Shown here: in pieces, positions 1 to 8,476 of the stretch
Layout of the letters: every line of letters starts with the position of its first letter
How positions within the stretch are numbered: the first letter of the stretch is position 1
Assembly: GCF_024494575.1 (NCBI RefSeq)
Contig: NZ_JANHDO010000001.1
Location: 682,001-746,000 of the forward strand
Length of the DNA: 64,000 nt
Reading direction: 5' to 3'
Origin: Halorubrum salinum
GTDB taxonomy: Archaea; Halobacteriota; Halobacteria; Halobacteriales; Haloferacaceae
The notes under the pieces: model-generated
Databases searched by the model: none
What the model was told of the DNA's origin: nothing
What the model saw: the letters and a program-made list of their open reading frames with translations, nothing else
Made by a program: the position numbers and the translations under genes

Positions 1-863
1 CGACGGAGACCCACGAACAGCTCCGACGGCTCGCCGACGAGATGGGGATCGAGGCGGGGCCGCGGTACCTCGACGCCGACGCGCAGACGGCGGGCCGCGA
101 GATAGCCCGGTGGCGACGCTTCTCGGCCGTCGGCGAGTTCATGGAGATCGGCGACCGCGACCGCGCGGTACACCTCACGCGCACGGGCCTCCTCGACGAG
201 GGGCACACGCTCACGGAAGCCACCCGGACGCTCGCCGACGCCTTCGGGCTCGACGTCGACCTCCTCCCGATGTCCGACGACCCGGTCGCGACGCTCGTGT
301 CCACCGCGTCCGGTGAGACGCTCCACTTCCAGGAGTACTGGGTGGCGCGACGCGGCGAGCCCACAGTCGCCGACGTGGAGTTCCGCGGTGCCGACGCCGC
401 GGCACCGACGGACGCGGTTCGGCAGGCGCTCGCGGACCCGGTCGTGATCGGTCCTTCGAACCCCGTCACGAGCATCGGGCCGATGCTCGCGCTCCCCGGT
501 TTCGAGCGCGCGCTCCGCGAGACACCGGTGGTCGCGGTCTCGCCGTTCGTCGGTGACGAGGTGTTCTCCGGGCCGGCCGCCGACCTGATGGCCGGGACCG
601 GAACCGAGCCCTCGACCGCCGGCGTCGCCGACACGTACCCGTTCGCGGACGCGTTCGTGCTCGACGAGGACGATCCGACGTCCCTCGATCGGCACGTCGA
701 GCGCACCGACACACAGATCGGCGACGCCGACGACGCCGAGCGAGTCTCTCTGGCGTGCGAGCGCGCGCTGGCCGCGGTCGACGCGGGCGGCGTAGGCCCC
801 GGCGGCGACCTCGGCCGCGTCGGAGACCGCTCCACCGACGACGCGGAGGTGACGGAGCGATGA
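1..863 (+). CDS. cofD: 2-phospho-L-lactate transferase CofD (5'-truncated by window edge)
   Basis: CofD joins the 2-phospholactate moiety to the deazaflavin Fo in coenzyme F420 synthesis, in the cytosol. The open frame runs in from the window edge (first full codon at 3), so the N-terminus, including the nucleotide-binding start of the protein, is missing; about 286 residues remain. Family hallmarks are the [13 protein letters not shown] stretch, [10 protein letters not shown] and the region around [12 protein letters not shown]. The stop overlaps the next ATG (ATGA), so it probably heads an operon with the three genes that follow. The Met at 42 is internal, not a start. Confidence 0.93.
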   Translation, partial: TETHEQLRRLADEMGIEAGPRYLDADAQTAGREIARWRRFSAVGEFMEIGDRDRAVHLTRTGLLDEGHTLTEATRTLADAFGLDVDLLPMSDDPVATLVSTASGETLHFQEYWVARRGEPTVADVEFRGADAAAPTDAVRQALADPVVIGPSNPVTSIGPMLALPGFERALRETPVVAVSPFVGDEVFSGPAADLMAGTGTEPSTAGVADTYPFADAFVLDEDDPTSLDRHVERTDTQIGDADDAERVSLACERALAAVDAGGVGPGGDLGRVGDRSTDDAEVTER

Positions 864-1699
864 GCCCCCGGGTGGTCGACCTCGATCCGCCGTTCCTCGC
901 CGCCGCGAGCCTCAGCGGCGCGGCCGACGCCGGCTGGGCCCGGCGGGCGGCCCCTCACGTCGACGCCGCGGTGCTTGGCGGGATCGCGCTCGACCCGCCG
1001 AGCCGATCGGCCGCGCGGGCCCTCGTCTCCCGCGACCGCTCGGAGTTCCTCCCGGACGACCCGGTCGCGTGGATCGGGCGTCAGCTCGACGCGGTCGCCG
1101 ACGCTCCCGCGGTCCCCGGCGTCAACGTCCGCAGCGCGACCCTCGATCCGATACGGGAGGCGGCCGCGGTCTGTGCCGACCGCGGCGCAGTCTGTGAGAT
1201 CAACGCCCACTGCCGCCAGCCGGAACTCCGCGAGGTGGGCTGCGGTGAGTCGCTGCTCCGCGACACGGACCGGCTCGCCGAGTACGTCGCGGCCGCCGCG
1301 CAGACGGGGGCGACGACGAGCGTGAAGGTGCGCGCGGAGGTCGAGGGCGTCGACCTCGTCGACGTCGCGGACGCGGTCGAGCGCGCGGGCGCGGACTGGC
1401 TCCACGTCGACGCGATGGACTCGGAGCGGGTCGTTCGCGACCTCGCCGAGCGAGGCCCGACAGTCCTCCGAACCGACGCGGCGACGCCCCAAACCGACCT
1501 CACCGTGATCGCGAACAACGGCGTCAGAGGCCGAGAGACGGTCTCCGAGTACGCCGCCCACGGTGCAGACGCCGTGAGCGTCGGCCGGCCGAGCGAGCGG
1601 CCCGCGGCCCTCGCGCGCGTCGCGGACGCGGTGACGGCGTGGCGAGAGGGGTCGCTGTCGGGGGCCGATCCCGAGGAGCGATCGGAGGCGTCGCCGTGA
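860..1699 (+). CDS. tRNA-dihydrouridine-synthase-like flavoprotein
   Basis: A 279-residue TIM-barrel protein of the DUS/dihydropyrimidine dehydrogenase type. The segment [20 protein letters not shown] (about 114-133) resembles the DUS active-site loop with a candidate catalytic Cys118, and [10 protein letters not shown] followed by ADAVSVGRP near the C-terminus resembles the FMN phosphate loop. The usual DUS C-terminal helical tRNA-binding domain seems absent, so a small-molecule or atypical RNA substrate is possible. The ATG overlaps the cofD stop; a longer in-frame extension to 755 lies inside cofD and is rejected. Its own TGA overlaps the next GTG. Related archaeal DUS-like proteins are only partly characterised. 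Confidence 0.8.
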   Translation: MSPRVVDLDPPFLAAASLSGAADAGWARRAAPHVDAAVLGGIALDPPSRSAARALVSRDRSEFLPDDPVAWIGRQLDAVADAPAVPGVNVRSATLDPIREAAAVCADRGAVCEINAHCRQPELREVGCGESLLRDTDRLAEYVAAAAQTGATTSVKVRAEVEGVDLVDVADAVERAGADWLHVDAMDSERVVRDLAERGPTVLRTDAATPQTDLTVIANNGVRGRETVSEYAAHGADAVSVGRPSERPAALARVADAVTAWREGSLSGADPEERSEASP

Positions 1700-2754
1700 C
1701 CGCAGACGGCGGTCGCCCACCGGCGCGAGGCGGCTCGTCACCGGTCGATGACGCCGTCCTCGCGATGCTCCTCGAAGTCGCCGGGACGCCGAAACCCGGC
1801 AACGTCGACCGGCGTCGCGACCTCGCCGACCTCCGATTCGAGTCGTTCCTCGGCGGCGCGGTCGGAGCCCGGAGCGGCCTCGAACTGGCCGCCCGCGACC
1901 GAGAACGCGAGGCGGCAGACGGCGACCCGAGCGGCGAGGCTCCCGACGGGGCACCCGTCGGCGCCGCGTTCGAGCGCGCCGTCTCCGGGATGGTCGACCG
2001 CGCTGGAACGAACACGCAGTTCGGCTGTCTGCTGCTCCTCGTCCCGCTCGTGCGGGCGACCGCGATCGGGGACCTCTCGCCCGCGGGCGTCGACCGGGTG
2101 ACCCGGGACGCGACCGTCGACGACGCCGTCGCGTTCTACCGGTCGTTCGAGCGCGTCGACGTCGCGGTCGACGATCCACCCGCGGACGCGGACGCGCTCG
2201 ACGTGCGCCGCGGCGGCGACGCGGAACCGGCGCTCAGGGAGCGCGGGGCGACGCTGCGAGACGTGATGGCGCTGTCCGCGTCCGCGGGATCCGGGTCGGG
2301 GTCCCCCCCGGGCGAGCGCGTCCCCGACCGCAACGCGCAGGAGTGGGTCGAGGGATTCCCGCGGACCTTCCGCGCGGCCGAGTGGATCCTGACGGACGAC
2401 GGCCCGCTCGCGGACCGCGCGGCTCGGGCGTTCCTCGGCCTGCTCGCGACGGAGCCCGACACGCTCGTCGCGACGAACCGCGGTCCGGACGTCGCTCGTG
2501 ACGCGATGGCGCGGGCGGCCGCGGTCGTGCGCGGCGACGGCGCGGAGGGAGAACTCGACGGCCCCGCCGACCGCGAGACTGGACCGCTCGCCGGTCCGCC
2601 GACTCCCGGTGCGGTCCACGCGGTCGACCTCGACGACGCCGAGACGCTGGCGGACGCGTTCGTCGAGGAGAGAATGAACCCCGGAACGACCGCCGACCTC
2701 ACCTGTGCGGCGCTGTACGTCGCGCTCAGACGCGGCGCGGAGGTCGCGCCGTGA
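1696..2754 (+). CDS. Triphosphoribosyl-dephospho-CoA synthase family (CitG-like)
   Basis: A 352-residue member of the CitG/MdcB family. Those enzymes condense ATP with dephospho-CoA to make a prosthetic-group precursor for citrate or malonate lyases. Motifs are TPKPGNVDR near residues 31-39, the NTQFG segment near 105, and NPGTTADLTCAALY at the C-terminus. No citrate or malonate lyase subunit is visible nearby, so the substrate is probably different. CitG-like proteins recur with C1-coenzyme (methanofuran/methanopterin) genes in methanogens and methylotrophs, which is suggestive only. The GTG start at 1696 overlaps the previous stop in a GTGA and is preferred over longer frames. It overlaps the next gene the same way. 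Confidence 0.82.
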   Translation: MTADGGRPPARGGSSPVDDAVLAMLLEVAGTPKPGNVDRRRDLADLRFESFLGGAVGARSGLELAARDREREAADGDPSGEAPDGAPVGAAFERAVSGMVDRAGTNTQFGCLLLLVPLVRATAIGDLSPAGVDRVTRDATVDDAVAFYRSFERVDVAVDDPPADADALDVRRGGDAEPALRERGATLRDVMALSASAGSGSGSPPGERVPDRNAQEWVEGFPRTFRAAEWILTDDGPLADRAARAFLGLLATEPDTLVATNRGPDVARDAMARAAAVVRGDGAEGELDGPADRETGPLAGPPTPGAVHAVDLDDAETLADAFVEERMNPGTTADLTCAALYVALRRGAEVAP

Positions 2755-3380
2755 CCGACGGCGCTTCCCCCGACGGCTGGCCCGTCCGGCTCCGCGGAGT
2801 CACGGAGTCCGTGGTGACGACGCTCGGTCCGAACGGTCGGTGGAACGCCGCGGCGCTGGGACTCCACGCGCCGGACGGCTCCGTCGAGGCTTCGGGCGGC
2901 TCCGTGACGGCGCGGACGTACGGGCGAACGCGGACGTGGCGGAACTTCACCGAGCGGGGCGGCGGCGTCGTGCAGTTCACGACGGACCCGCGGACGTTCG
3001 TCGACGCCGCGCTCACGGTCCACGAGGTCGACGACCCGGTGCTCGCGACCGCCGACGCGTGGGTCGAGGTGCGCGCAGAGCAGGTCGCAAGCGAGACCGA
3101 CGGGGAGACGACGATCCGGACGTGGGAACTCGATCCGGTCGAGAGCGCGGTGCTCGCCGAGCGCGTTCCGACGGTGAACCGCGGGTTCGGCGCGGTCGTC
3201 GACGCGACGGTGGCGGCGTCGCGGCTCGACGTGCCCGGCTTCGACGAGGGGGCGCTCCTCGACCGGCTGGCGTACTTCGCCGACGTGGTCGAGCGCTGCG
3301 GCGGACCGGCCGAGGGCGAGGCGTTCGCGCGGATCCACGAGGTCACCGGGTGGCGCGACCGGTCGCCCGACGGCGAGTGA
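2751..3380 (+). CDS. DUF447 family protein
   Basis: A 209-residue protein that fits the DUF447 family, whose fold is related to flavin-reductase-type FMN-binding barrels. The N-terminal part (ESVVTTLGPNGRWNAAALGL, about 20-39) is the conserved barrel entry; the C-terminal helical half contains VNRGFGAVVDATVAASRLD. Function is unknown. The GTG start overlaps the CitG-like stop by four bases, and the four genes from cofD onward form one overlapping chain, which strongly suggests co-transcription and a shared cofactor pathway. A flavin or pterin-related reduction is a guess. Confidence 0.8.
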   Translation: MTDGASPDGWPVRLRGVTESVVTTLGPNGRWNAAALGLHAPDGSVEASGGSVTARTYGRTRTWRNFTERGGGVVQFTTDPRTFVDAALTVHEVDDPVLATADAWVEVRAEQVASETDGETTIRTWELDPVESAVLAERVPTVNRGFGAVVDATVAASRLDVPGFDEGALLDRLAYFADVVERCGGPAEGEAFARIHEVTGWRDRSPDGE

Positions 3381-3447
3381 CTGACCGGGGCGATCGGGAC
3401 CCCGCCTGCCGACACCCGCCTCGCGGCCGCTCGCGGCGGAACGAACC

Positions 3448-3454
3448 CTTTTAG
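3448..3454 (+). promoter_or_regulatory. TATA-like box for rps17e
   Basis: CTTTTAG lies 25-31 bp before the ATG at 3479 in an otherwise GC-rich 98-bp spacer, so the S17e transcript probably has little or no leader. Confidence 0.55.
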
Positions 3455-3478
3455 TTCGCCCCGAGGGTACCGCTCGGT

Positions 3479-3673
3479 ATGGCCATCAAACCCAAGTACA
3501 TCAAACAGCTCGGGAACGTCCTGTTAGAGCAGTATCCCGACTCCTTCAACACGGACTTCGAGACGAACAAGGAGAGCGTCACCGCGCTGACGACCGTCGA
3601 GTCGAAGGGCGTCCGAAACCGGATCGCCGGCTACGTCACGCGGAAGAAGGCGCAGGCGGCCCAGCCCGCCTAA
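3479..3673 (+). CDS. rps17e: 30S ribosomal protein S17e
   Basis: A 64-residue archaeal/eukaryotic-type small-subunit protein. The sequence from MAIKPKYIKQLG through FNTDFETNKESV to VRNRIAGYVTRKK matches the family over its whole length, and the size is normal for archaea. It is transcribed alone from a promoter just upstream; the downstream permease has its own TATA box. Confidence 0.97.
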   Translation: MAIKPKYIKQLGNVLLEQYPDSFNTDFETNKESVTALTTVESKGVRNRIAGYVTRKKAQAAQPA

Positions 3674-3737
3674 CGGCGGTTCGTGTTCTGCGGCGACGAC
3701 TCGAAACGACCGGTGAGCCGCTGCTCCGCTGCTTCGG

Positions 3738-3775
3738 CGGCCGACCGCTTATGGCTCCGCCGGCCGACCGCTTAT
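3738..3775 (+). repeat. Duplicated 15-bp promoter segment
   Basis: The 15-mer CGGCCGACCGCTTAT occurs at 3738-3752 and again at 3761-3775, a 23-bp offset. Both copies end in a TATA-like CTTAT. The downstream copy (CTTATAT, 3771-3777) is correctly placed, about 26-32 bp before the ATG at 3803, to serve as the promoter of the TctA-like permease. Confidence 0.6.
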
Positions 3776-3802
3776 ATCCGAAAGCGCGGCCACCTCGGGA
3801 GG

Positions 3803-5038
3803 ATGGACGCACTCGTTCGACCCGTCGTCGACCCCGCCTTCTCCGCGGCCGCGCTCGCGTTCCTCGCGGGCGGCGTCGCGCTCGGGACGGCGAGCGGGCT
3901 CGTGCCGGGGCTCCACGCGAACAACTTCGCGCTGCTTCTGGCCGGGCTCGCGCCCTCGGTCCCGGGCGACCCCCTCCTCGTCGGGATCGCGATGCTCGCG
4001 GCCGGCGTCGTGCACTCGTTTCTGGACATCGTCCCCGCACTCGCGCTCGGCGTGCCCGACGCGGCCACGGCGATCGCCGCGCTCCCCGGCCACCGGCTCG
4101 TGCTGGCCGGTCGGGGACGCGAGGCGCTGCGGCTGTCCGCGGTCGGATCCGCGCTCGCCGTCGCTCTCGCGGTGCCGCTCGCGGTCCCGATCACGTGGGC
4201 GATGGTCCGCGGCTACCCCGTCGTCCGCGAACACCTTCCTCTCCTCCTCGCCGGGGTCGTCGTCGCGCTCGTGCTCACGGAATCCTCGAAACGGGCCGCA
4301 GTCGGTGGACTGGTCGCCTTTCTCGCGAGCGCCGCGCTCGGACTCGCCACGCTCGACGTCGACCCCGCGGCACCCCTCGACGCCGGGGGGATCCTCGCGC
4401 CGCTTTTCGCCGGACTGTTCGGCGCTCCGGTGCTCGTCGACGCGCTCGGCGGCGAAGGCGTGCCGCCGCAGGCCGACGCGCGGATCACGATGTCCCCGCG
4501 CGACCTCGGCGTGAGCGCGGGGGCGGGGTCGCTCGCGGGCGCGGTCGTCGGATACGTTCCGGGCGTCTCGGCCGCTATCGCCGCGGTCGCGGCGCTCCCG
4601 GCGGTCCCGCGGTCCGAGGGCGACCGCGGCTTCATCGTCGCCACGAGCGGCGCGAACACGGCGAACACGATTTTCGCGCTGTTCGCGCTCGCGGCGCTCG
4701 GCACGCCTCGAACCGGCGTCACCGTCGCAATCGACCGGGCCGAGGTGCCGCTCGCGCTCCCGATCCTCTTGGTCGCGGCCGCGACCGCCGCGGTCTGCGG
4801 GTTCGCGCTCGTGGTGCTCGTCGGCGACGGATACCTCCGTACCGTCGGGACCGCGGACTACACGCGGCTGTCGGTCGGCGTCTTGGCGCTCCTCGCGGCG
4901 ATCTCGTTCGCGTTCGCCGGCGTCTTCGGCGTCGGCGTGTTCGCCGTCGCCGGCGTCCTCGGACTGTTCCCGCCGCGAGTCGGCACGCGGCGGGTGCACC
5001 TGATGGGCGTGCTGATCGGTCCGCTGATCGTGGGGTGA
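3803..5038 (+). CDS. TctA/DUF112-like membrane permease
   Basis: A 411-residue, very hydrophobic protein resembling the large membrane subunit TctA of tripartite tricarboxylate transporters (DUF112). The two inverted-half motifs of the family are visible as GTASGLVPGLHANN near residue 28 and GAVVGYVPGVSAAIAAV near 250, indicating an internally duplicated fold with roughly 10-12 membrane spans. It is shorter than bacterial TctA (about 500 residues), and no TctB or periplasmic TctC is adjacent, so it may act alone on an unknown substrate. The ATG at 3803 has a well placed TATA box; the longer frame from 3683 is rejected because it would read through the promoter. Confidence 0.8.
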   Translation: MDALVRPVVDPAFSAAALAFLAGGVALGTASGLVPGLHANNFALLLAGLAPSVPGDPLLVGIAMLAAGVVHSFLDIVPALALGVPDAATAIAALPGHRLVLAGRGREALRLSAVGSALAVALAVPLAVPITWAMVRGYPVVREHLPLLLAGVVVALVLTESSKRAAVGGLVAFLASAALGLATLDVDPAAPLDAGGILAPLFAGLFGAPVLVDALGGEGVPPQADARITMSPRDLGVSAGAGSLAGAVVGYVPGVSAAIAAVAALPAVPRSEGDRGFIVATSGANTANTIFALFALAALGTPRTGVTVAIDRAEVPLALPILLVAAATAAVCGFALVVLVGDGYLRTVGTADYTRLSVGVLALLAAISFAFAGVFGVGVFAVAGVLGLFPPRVGTRRVHLMGVLIGPLIVG

Positions 5039-5132
5039 AACGGGCGGTCGCGAGCGGCGCGTACGACGGATCCGGCACGAACCGCGGTACCGCGTGACAG
5101 CCGATCGGATCCCGCCGAGGGCAAAGAACAAC

Positions 5133-5141
5133 GGTTAAAAG
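5133..5141 (+). promoter_or_regulatory. TATA-like box for zinc-finger/aEF1B operon
   Basis: GGTTAAAAG sits 22-30 bp upstream of the ATG at 5163, consistent with a leaderless transcript covering both genes. Confidence 0.55.
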
Positions 5142-5162
5142 TCGCGCGGTGGTGGATCGGGT

Positions 5163-5342
5163 ATGAGCGAGAGCGAAACGCAGGGCGCCCGACAGTGCGT
5201 CTCCTGTGGCATCCAGGTCGCCGGTATGAACGCCGCGCGCTTCTCCTGTCCGGACTGCGGCGCGACGATCCACCGGTGTGCGAAGTGCCGGAAGCAGAGC
5301 AACCTCTACGAGTGTCACGACTGCGGCTTCCGGGGGCCCTAA
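5163..5342 (+). CDS. Small CPxCG-type zinc-finger protein (HVO_2753-like)
   Basis: A 59-residue microprotein with four cysteine knuckles in order: CVSCG, CPDCG, CAKC and CHDCG. This is the pattern and length of Haloferax HVO_2753, which from memory is a zinc protein affecting swarming and biofilm formation. It probably binds one or two zinc ions; targets are unknown. The stop (5340-5342) is one base before the ATG of aEF1B, so the two are translationally coupled. The ATG is supported by the TATA box at 5133-5141. Confidence 0.88.
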   Translation: MSESETQGARQCVSCGIQVAGMNAARFSCPDCGATIHRCAKCRKQSNLYECHDCGFRGP

Positions 5343-5343
5343 C

Positions 5344-5610
5344 ATGGGCGACGTCGCCGCCAAGATCAAGGTCATGCCGGACAGCCCCGACGTCGACCTC
5401 GACGACCTTCAGGACCGTCTGGAGGAGTCGCTCCCGCAGGGCGCGAAGATCCGCGGGTTCCAGCGCGACGACGTCGCGTTCGGACTGGTCGCGCTCCTCC
5501 CCACGGTCATCGTCCCGGACGGCGCGGGCGGCACCGAGGCCGTCGAGGAAGCGTTCACCGAGGTCGACGGCGTCGAGTCCGTCGCCGTCGAGAACGTCGG
5601 CCGGCTCTGA
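5344..5610 (+). CDS. ef1b: Translation elongation factor 1-beta (aEF1B)
   Basis: An 88-residue nucleotide-exchange factor for aEF1A, acting in the cytosol during translation elongation. The start [20 protein letters not shown], the central [19 protein letters not shown] and the C-terminal [15 protein letters not shown] fit the archaeal family along its entire length. The ATG follows the zinc-finger stop by one base. The conserved pairing with a zinc-finger microprotein suggests a translation-related role for the latter, which is inference. Confidence 0.95.
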   Translation: MGDVAAKIKVMPDSPDVDLDDLQDRLEESLPQGAKIRGFQRDDVAFGLVALLPTVIVPDGAGGTEAVEEAFTEVDGVESVAVENVGRL

Positions 5611-5720
5611 GCCGGTCGGTCACGCAGGACGCGTACGCCGAGAACGATCCGTTTTCTCCGCACTCGATTCGCGTCGAGCCACAGCGCACGCGATCGGAGA
5701 CGAGCGGACCGGTCGCTGCC

Positions 5721-6089
5721 TCACGCGACGTGTCCGTCGACCCACGCCGTCAGGTCGTCGCCGGGAATGAACCCCTCCGCGCGCCGCGCGACGGGTGCGC
5801 CGTCGACGAAGAGCACGAAAAGCGGCACGCTTCGCACGTCGAACCGCTCGACGAGCGGCGGGTCGTCGCGGGGGTTCACGAGCGCGACGTCGACGTCGAC
5901 CGCGCGTGCGACGTTGCCGAGGACGGGTTCCATGCTCGCGCAGATGCCGCACCCGTCGGTGTAAAACTCTACGAGCGCGGCGTCTCTCTCGGCGACGAAC
6001 GCGTCGAGCGCGTCCTCGTCGTCGAGGGAGACGGGGCGTCGATCCCCCTCGTGGCCGGACGACTCGCCGCTCTGAGTATTGGACGTCAT
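5721..6089 (-). CDS. Thioredoxin-family protein
   Basis: A 122-residue single-domain thioredoxin fold. The redox motif is CGIC (Cys47, Cys50) rather than CGPC, preceded by VEFYTDG, and a cis-Pro segment SVPLFVLF follows. Function is probably thiol-disulfide exchange in the cytosol; the partner is unknown. The ATG at 6089 is chosen over a GTG at 6095 because TTTATG (6113-6118) is 24-29 bp upstream. It converges with aEF1B, with about 110 bp between the stops and no gene there. Confidence 0.88.
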   Translation of the reverse strand: MTSNTQSGESSGHEGDRRPVSLDDEDALDAFVAERDAALVEFYTDGCGICASMEPVLGNVARAVDVDVALVNPRDDPPLVERFDVRSVPLFVLFVDGAPVARRAEGFIPGDDLTAWVDGHVA

Positions 6090-6138
6090 ACCCACTATTG
6101 GGCTCCTGAACGCATAAACCTCTCCTCGTACGCCGACC

Positions 6139-7383
6139 TCAGCGAGCCGAAGACGCCCAGATCTCCGGAAGACGCGCGTACACCGTCGCGTTGCGTCGGA
6201 GCGCCTCGACCGTGATGTGTTCGTCGACGGCGTGGGCCGTGTCGGTGCCGAACCCGAACTCGACCGTGGGGATCCCGGCGTGTCGAAACGTCTTCGCGTC
6301 GCCGCCGCCGGTGGCGCTCCGCCGGTAGACGCGGCCGTCAGCGACGGCCGTCGCGGCCTCGGAGACGGCCTCGACGAGCGGGCTGTCGAGCGGCTCTCGG
6401 CTCCCGACGGACCAACTCGCGTCCGCGACGGAGACGCGGGGGAACTCGGCGAGACAGTCGCGGATGTCGGCGAGGACGTCCGCGGTCTCGACCCCGGCCG
6501 TGAGCCGCACGTCGAGCCGGGCGGTCGCCGCGTCGGGAACGGTGTTTATCGCCTCACCGCCCTCGATCGTCCCGAGGTTCACCGTCGGATGCTCGAACAG
6601 CTCGCGGGCGGCGTCCGCTCCGAGGACGGGCTCGTAGTACTCGACGGACTCCGCCACTATCGGCCGGACCGTCGGATCGAGGTCGAGTTCCCGGGCCGTG
6701 AGCCGAGATCGCACGAGCGACGTCGCCTCCCAGAGTCGGTCGATGGCGTTGTCGCCGAGCGCCGGGCGAGAGCCGTGCGCGGCGGTCCCGGCGGCTCGGA
6801 GCGTCAACCAGATACTGCCGCGGTCGGCGACCGTGACGGAGCGACGCCCGCGCGAGCAGGTGGTCTCGCCGATCACGCAGGCGTCGGGTGCGATCCGACC
6901 GAACGCACCGCTCTCGACGAGGGTATCGACGCCGGCCGACCCGCCCGTTTCCTCGTCGCTCGCGACCGCGAACGCGACCGAGACGGGCGGGTCGCGATCG
7001 GCTAAAGCGAGCGCTTCGCCGGCCGCGAGCATCGCCGCGAGCGGCCCCTTCATATCTGTCGCGCCGCGACCGTACAGCCGCGCTTCGTCGCGTTCACCGA
7101 ACGGATCGCGCGTCCACGCGCCGGCGTCGAACGGAACGGTATCGACGTGACCGTTGTACAGAAGCGTTCGGTCGCGGTCGCCGGGCAGCGTCGCGAGCAC
7201 GTTCGGCTTTGCCGGGTCGGTCACGGCGCGCTCGGTGTCGAATCCCGCCGCCGCCAACAGCTCCTCGACGTAGTCGGCGATCGCGCGGACGTCGCCCGGC
7301 GGATTCTGGGTGTCGATCGCGATCAGATCCGTCGCGATGTCGACGACGCGGTCGGTCGACGGGAGCGGTGAGGAATGTGACAC
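6139..7383 (-). CDS. M20 family metallopeptidase (ArgE/DapE-like)
   Basis: A 414-residue zinc amidohydrolase. Metal-site signatures are NGHVDTVP (His79, Asp81), YGRGATDMKG (Asp110) and SDEETGG (Glu144/145), followed by the dimerisation domain. Such enzymes deacylate or desuccinylate amino acids or hydrolyse short peptides; the substrate is not evident. The GTG start lies 14 bp after the YeeE-C stop, so it may be co-transcribed at the end of the sulfur operon, although a functional link is not obvious. Confidence 0.85.
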   Translation of the reverse strand: MSHSSPLPSTDRVVDIATDLIAIDTQNPPGDVRAIADYVEELLAAAGFDTERAVTDPAKPNVLATLPGDRDRTLLYNGHVDTVPFDAGAWTRDPFGERDEARLYGRGATDMKGPLAAMLAAGEALALADRDPPVSVAFAVASDEETGGSAGVDTLVESGAFGRIAPDACVIGETTCSRGRRSVTVADRGSIWLTLRAAGTAAHGSRPALGDNAIDRLWEATSLVRSRLTARELDLDPTVRPIVAESVEYYEPVLGADAARELFEHPTVNLGTIEGGEAINTVPDAATARLDVRLTAGVETADVLADIRDCLAEFPRVSVADASWSVGSREPLDSPLVEAVSEAATAVADGRVYRRSATGGGDAKTFRHAGIPTVEFGFGTDTAHAVDEHITVEALRRNATVYARLPEIWASSAR

Positions 7384-7397
7384 GGTGGGCCTACCGG

Positions 7398-7856
7398 TCA
7401 GTCGTCGCTCGGGGCCGCGCCGGCCGCGTCCGTCGTGTCTCGGCTCCGCCAGACGCCTTGGGCGTACGCGCCGATGAACATCCCGGCGATCGCGTAGAGG
7501 ATCGGCCAGTTGCCGACGCCGAGACTCGCGTACGCCGCGCCGGGACAGATGCCCGAGAGCCCCCAGCCGACGCCGAAGATCGAGCCGCCGACGAGGACGT
7601 TCCGATCGAACGGCTTCAGCCGGCGGCCGTAGGCGCGGCCCGTGAGCGGTGCCGACGCGCGGAGCTTCGGCATCGTCCAGAACGCGAGTCCGGCGACGAT
7701 CGAGCCGCCGAACATCACGAACAGCAGCCCGAAGTCGGTGAACGTCAGGAAGTCGAGGACGACTTCCGGACGGGCCATGTGGCTGTATCCGAGTCCGAAC
7801 CCGAAGATCAGGCCCCCGACGAGCACCAGCGGCATGAACAGGGGATGTCGGCTCAC
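7398..7856 (-). CDS. YeeE/YedE sulfur-transport membrane protein, second half
   Basis: A 152-residue membrane protein with about four spans. The motif GVGWGLSGICPGAAYASLG contains the family's conserved cysteine, thought to handle thiosulfate or persulfide in YeeE proteins. The GTG start overlaps the TGA of the preceding gene in a GTGA, so the two halves are made together and probably form one split transporter. A later in-frame ATG at 7835 is possible but would lose the coupling. Confidence 0.85.
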   Translation of the reverse strand: MSRHPLFMPLVLVGGLIFGFGLGYSHMARPEVVLDFLTFTDFGLLFVMFGGSIVAGLAFWTMPKLRASAPLTGRAYGRRLKPFDRNVLVGGSIFGVGWGLSGICPGAAYASLGVGNWPILYAIAGMFIGAYAQGVWRSRDTTDAAGAAPSDD

Positions 7857-8377
7857 AGTCCCACCCCCAGCGCCGAGACGACGTTCGCCGTCACGATCGC
7901 GACGACGAGGAACGTCGCCACGCCGGCGAGCGAGGTCCGCGAGACGGACCCGACGCCGCAGATCCCGTGGCCGGAGGTACACCCCTTCCCGACGCGGGTA
8001 CCGATCCCGACGAGGATACCGCCGACGAACAGCCGCCACGGCGAGACCCGCGTCGTCCAGCCGCTCCCCGCGATCGACCACGGATCGCCCTGATAGACCA
8101 ACGCGTAGACCGCGGCACCGCCGATGATGCCGGCGGTGAACACGAGCCGCCAGTCCCGCGAGGAGACGTACTGTGTGAACCGCGACCGTTCCGAGACGTA
8201 CGACAGGGTCGATTCGAGGAACGTGCTCGCACCCGCCGTGATCCCGGTACCGAGGTAGATCAGGGCGGTTCCGAGCCCGACGAACAGCCCGCCTATCGCG
8301 TACCGCGAGACGCCGTTCGGGAACAGCGCGTCGACGGTGCCCTGGCCGAGTAGCTCGGCGACGGCGGCGTCGATCAC
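7853..8377 (-). CDS. YeeE/YedE sulfur-transport membrane protein, first half
   Basis: A 174-residue membrane protein with four or five spans. The motif GTRVGKGCTSGHGICGVGSVS holds the two cysteines typical of the first repeat of YeeE/YedE thiosulfate transporters. With the overlapping downstream gene it makes a two-subunit version of a protein that is a single chain in many bacteria. It lies 99 bp after the rhodanese/MBL gene on the same strand. The start is a GTG. Confidence 0.87.
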   Translation of the reverse strand: MIDAAVAELLGQGTVDALFPNGVSRYAIGGLFVGLGTALIYLGTGITAGASTFLESTLSYVSERSRFTQYVSSRDWRLVFTAGIIGGAAVYALVYQGDPWSIAGSGWTTRVSPWRLFVGGILVGIGTRVGKGCTSGHGICGVGSVSRTSLAGVATFLVVAIVTANVVSALGVGL

Positions 8378-8476
8378 CGCCGATCACCCCGCCTTGCGCT
8401 CGGCGACCGGTCGCCGCGGGTCGCGAGTGGGGACCGAGTCTGCGTCACGGAGTGACGGACGCGTCTCACGGTCGGA

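Noticed and set aside
3749-5131. 460-codon minus-strand frame
   Set aside because: Antisense to the TctA-like permease, with shadow-like Arg/Glu composition.
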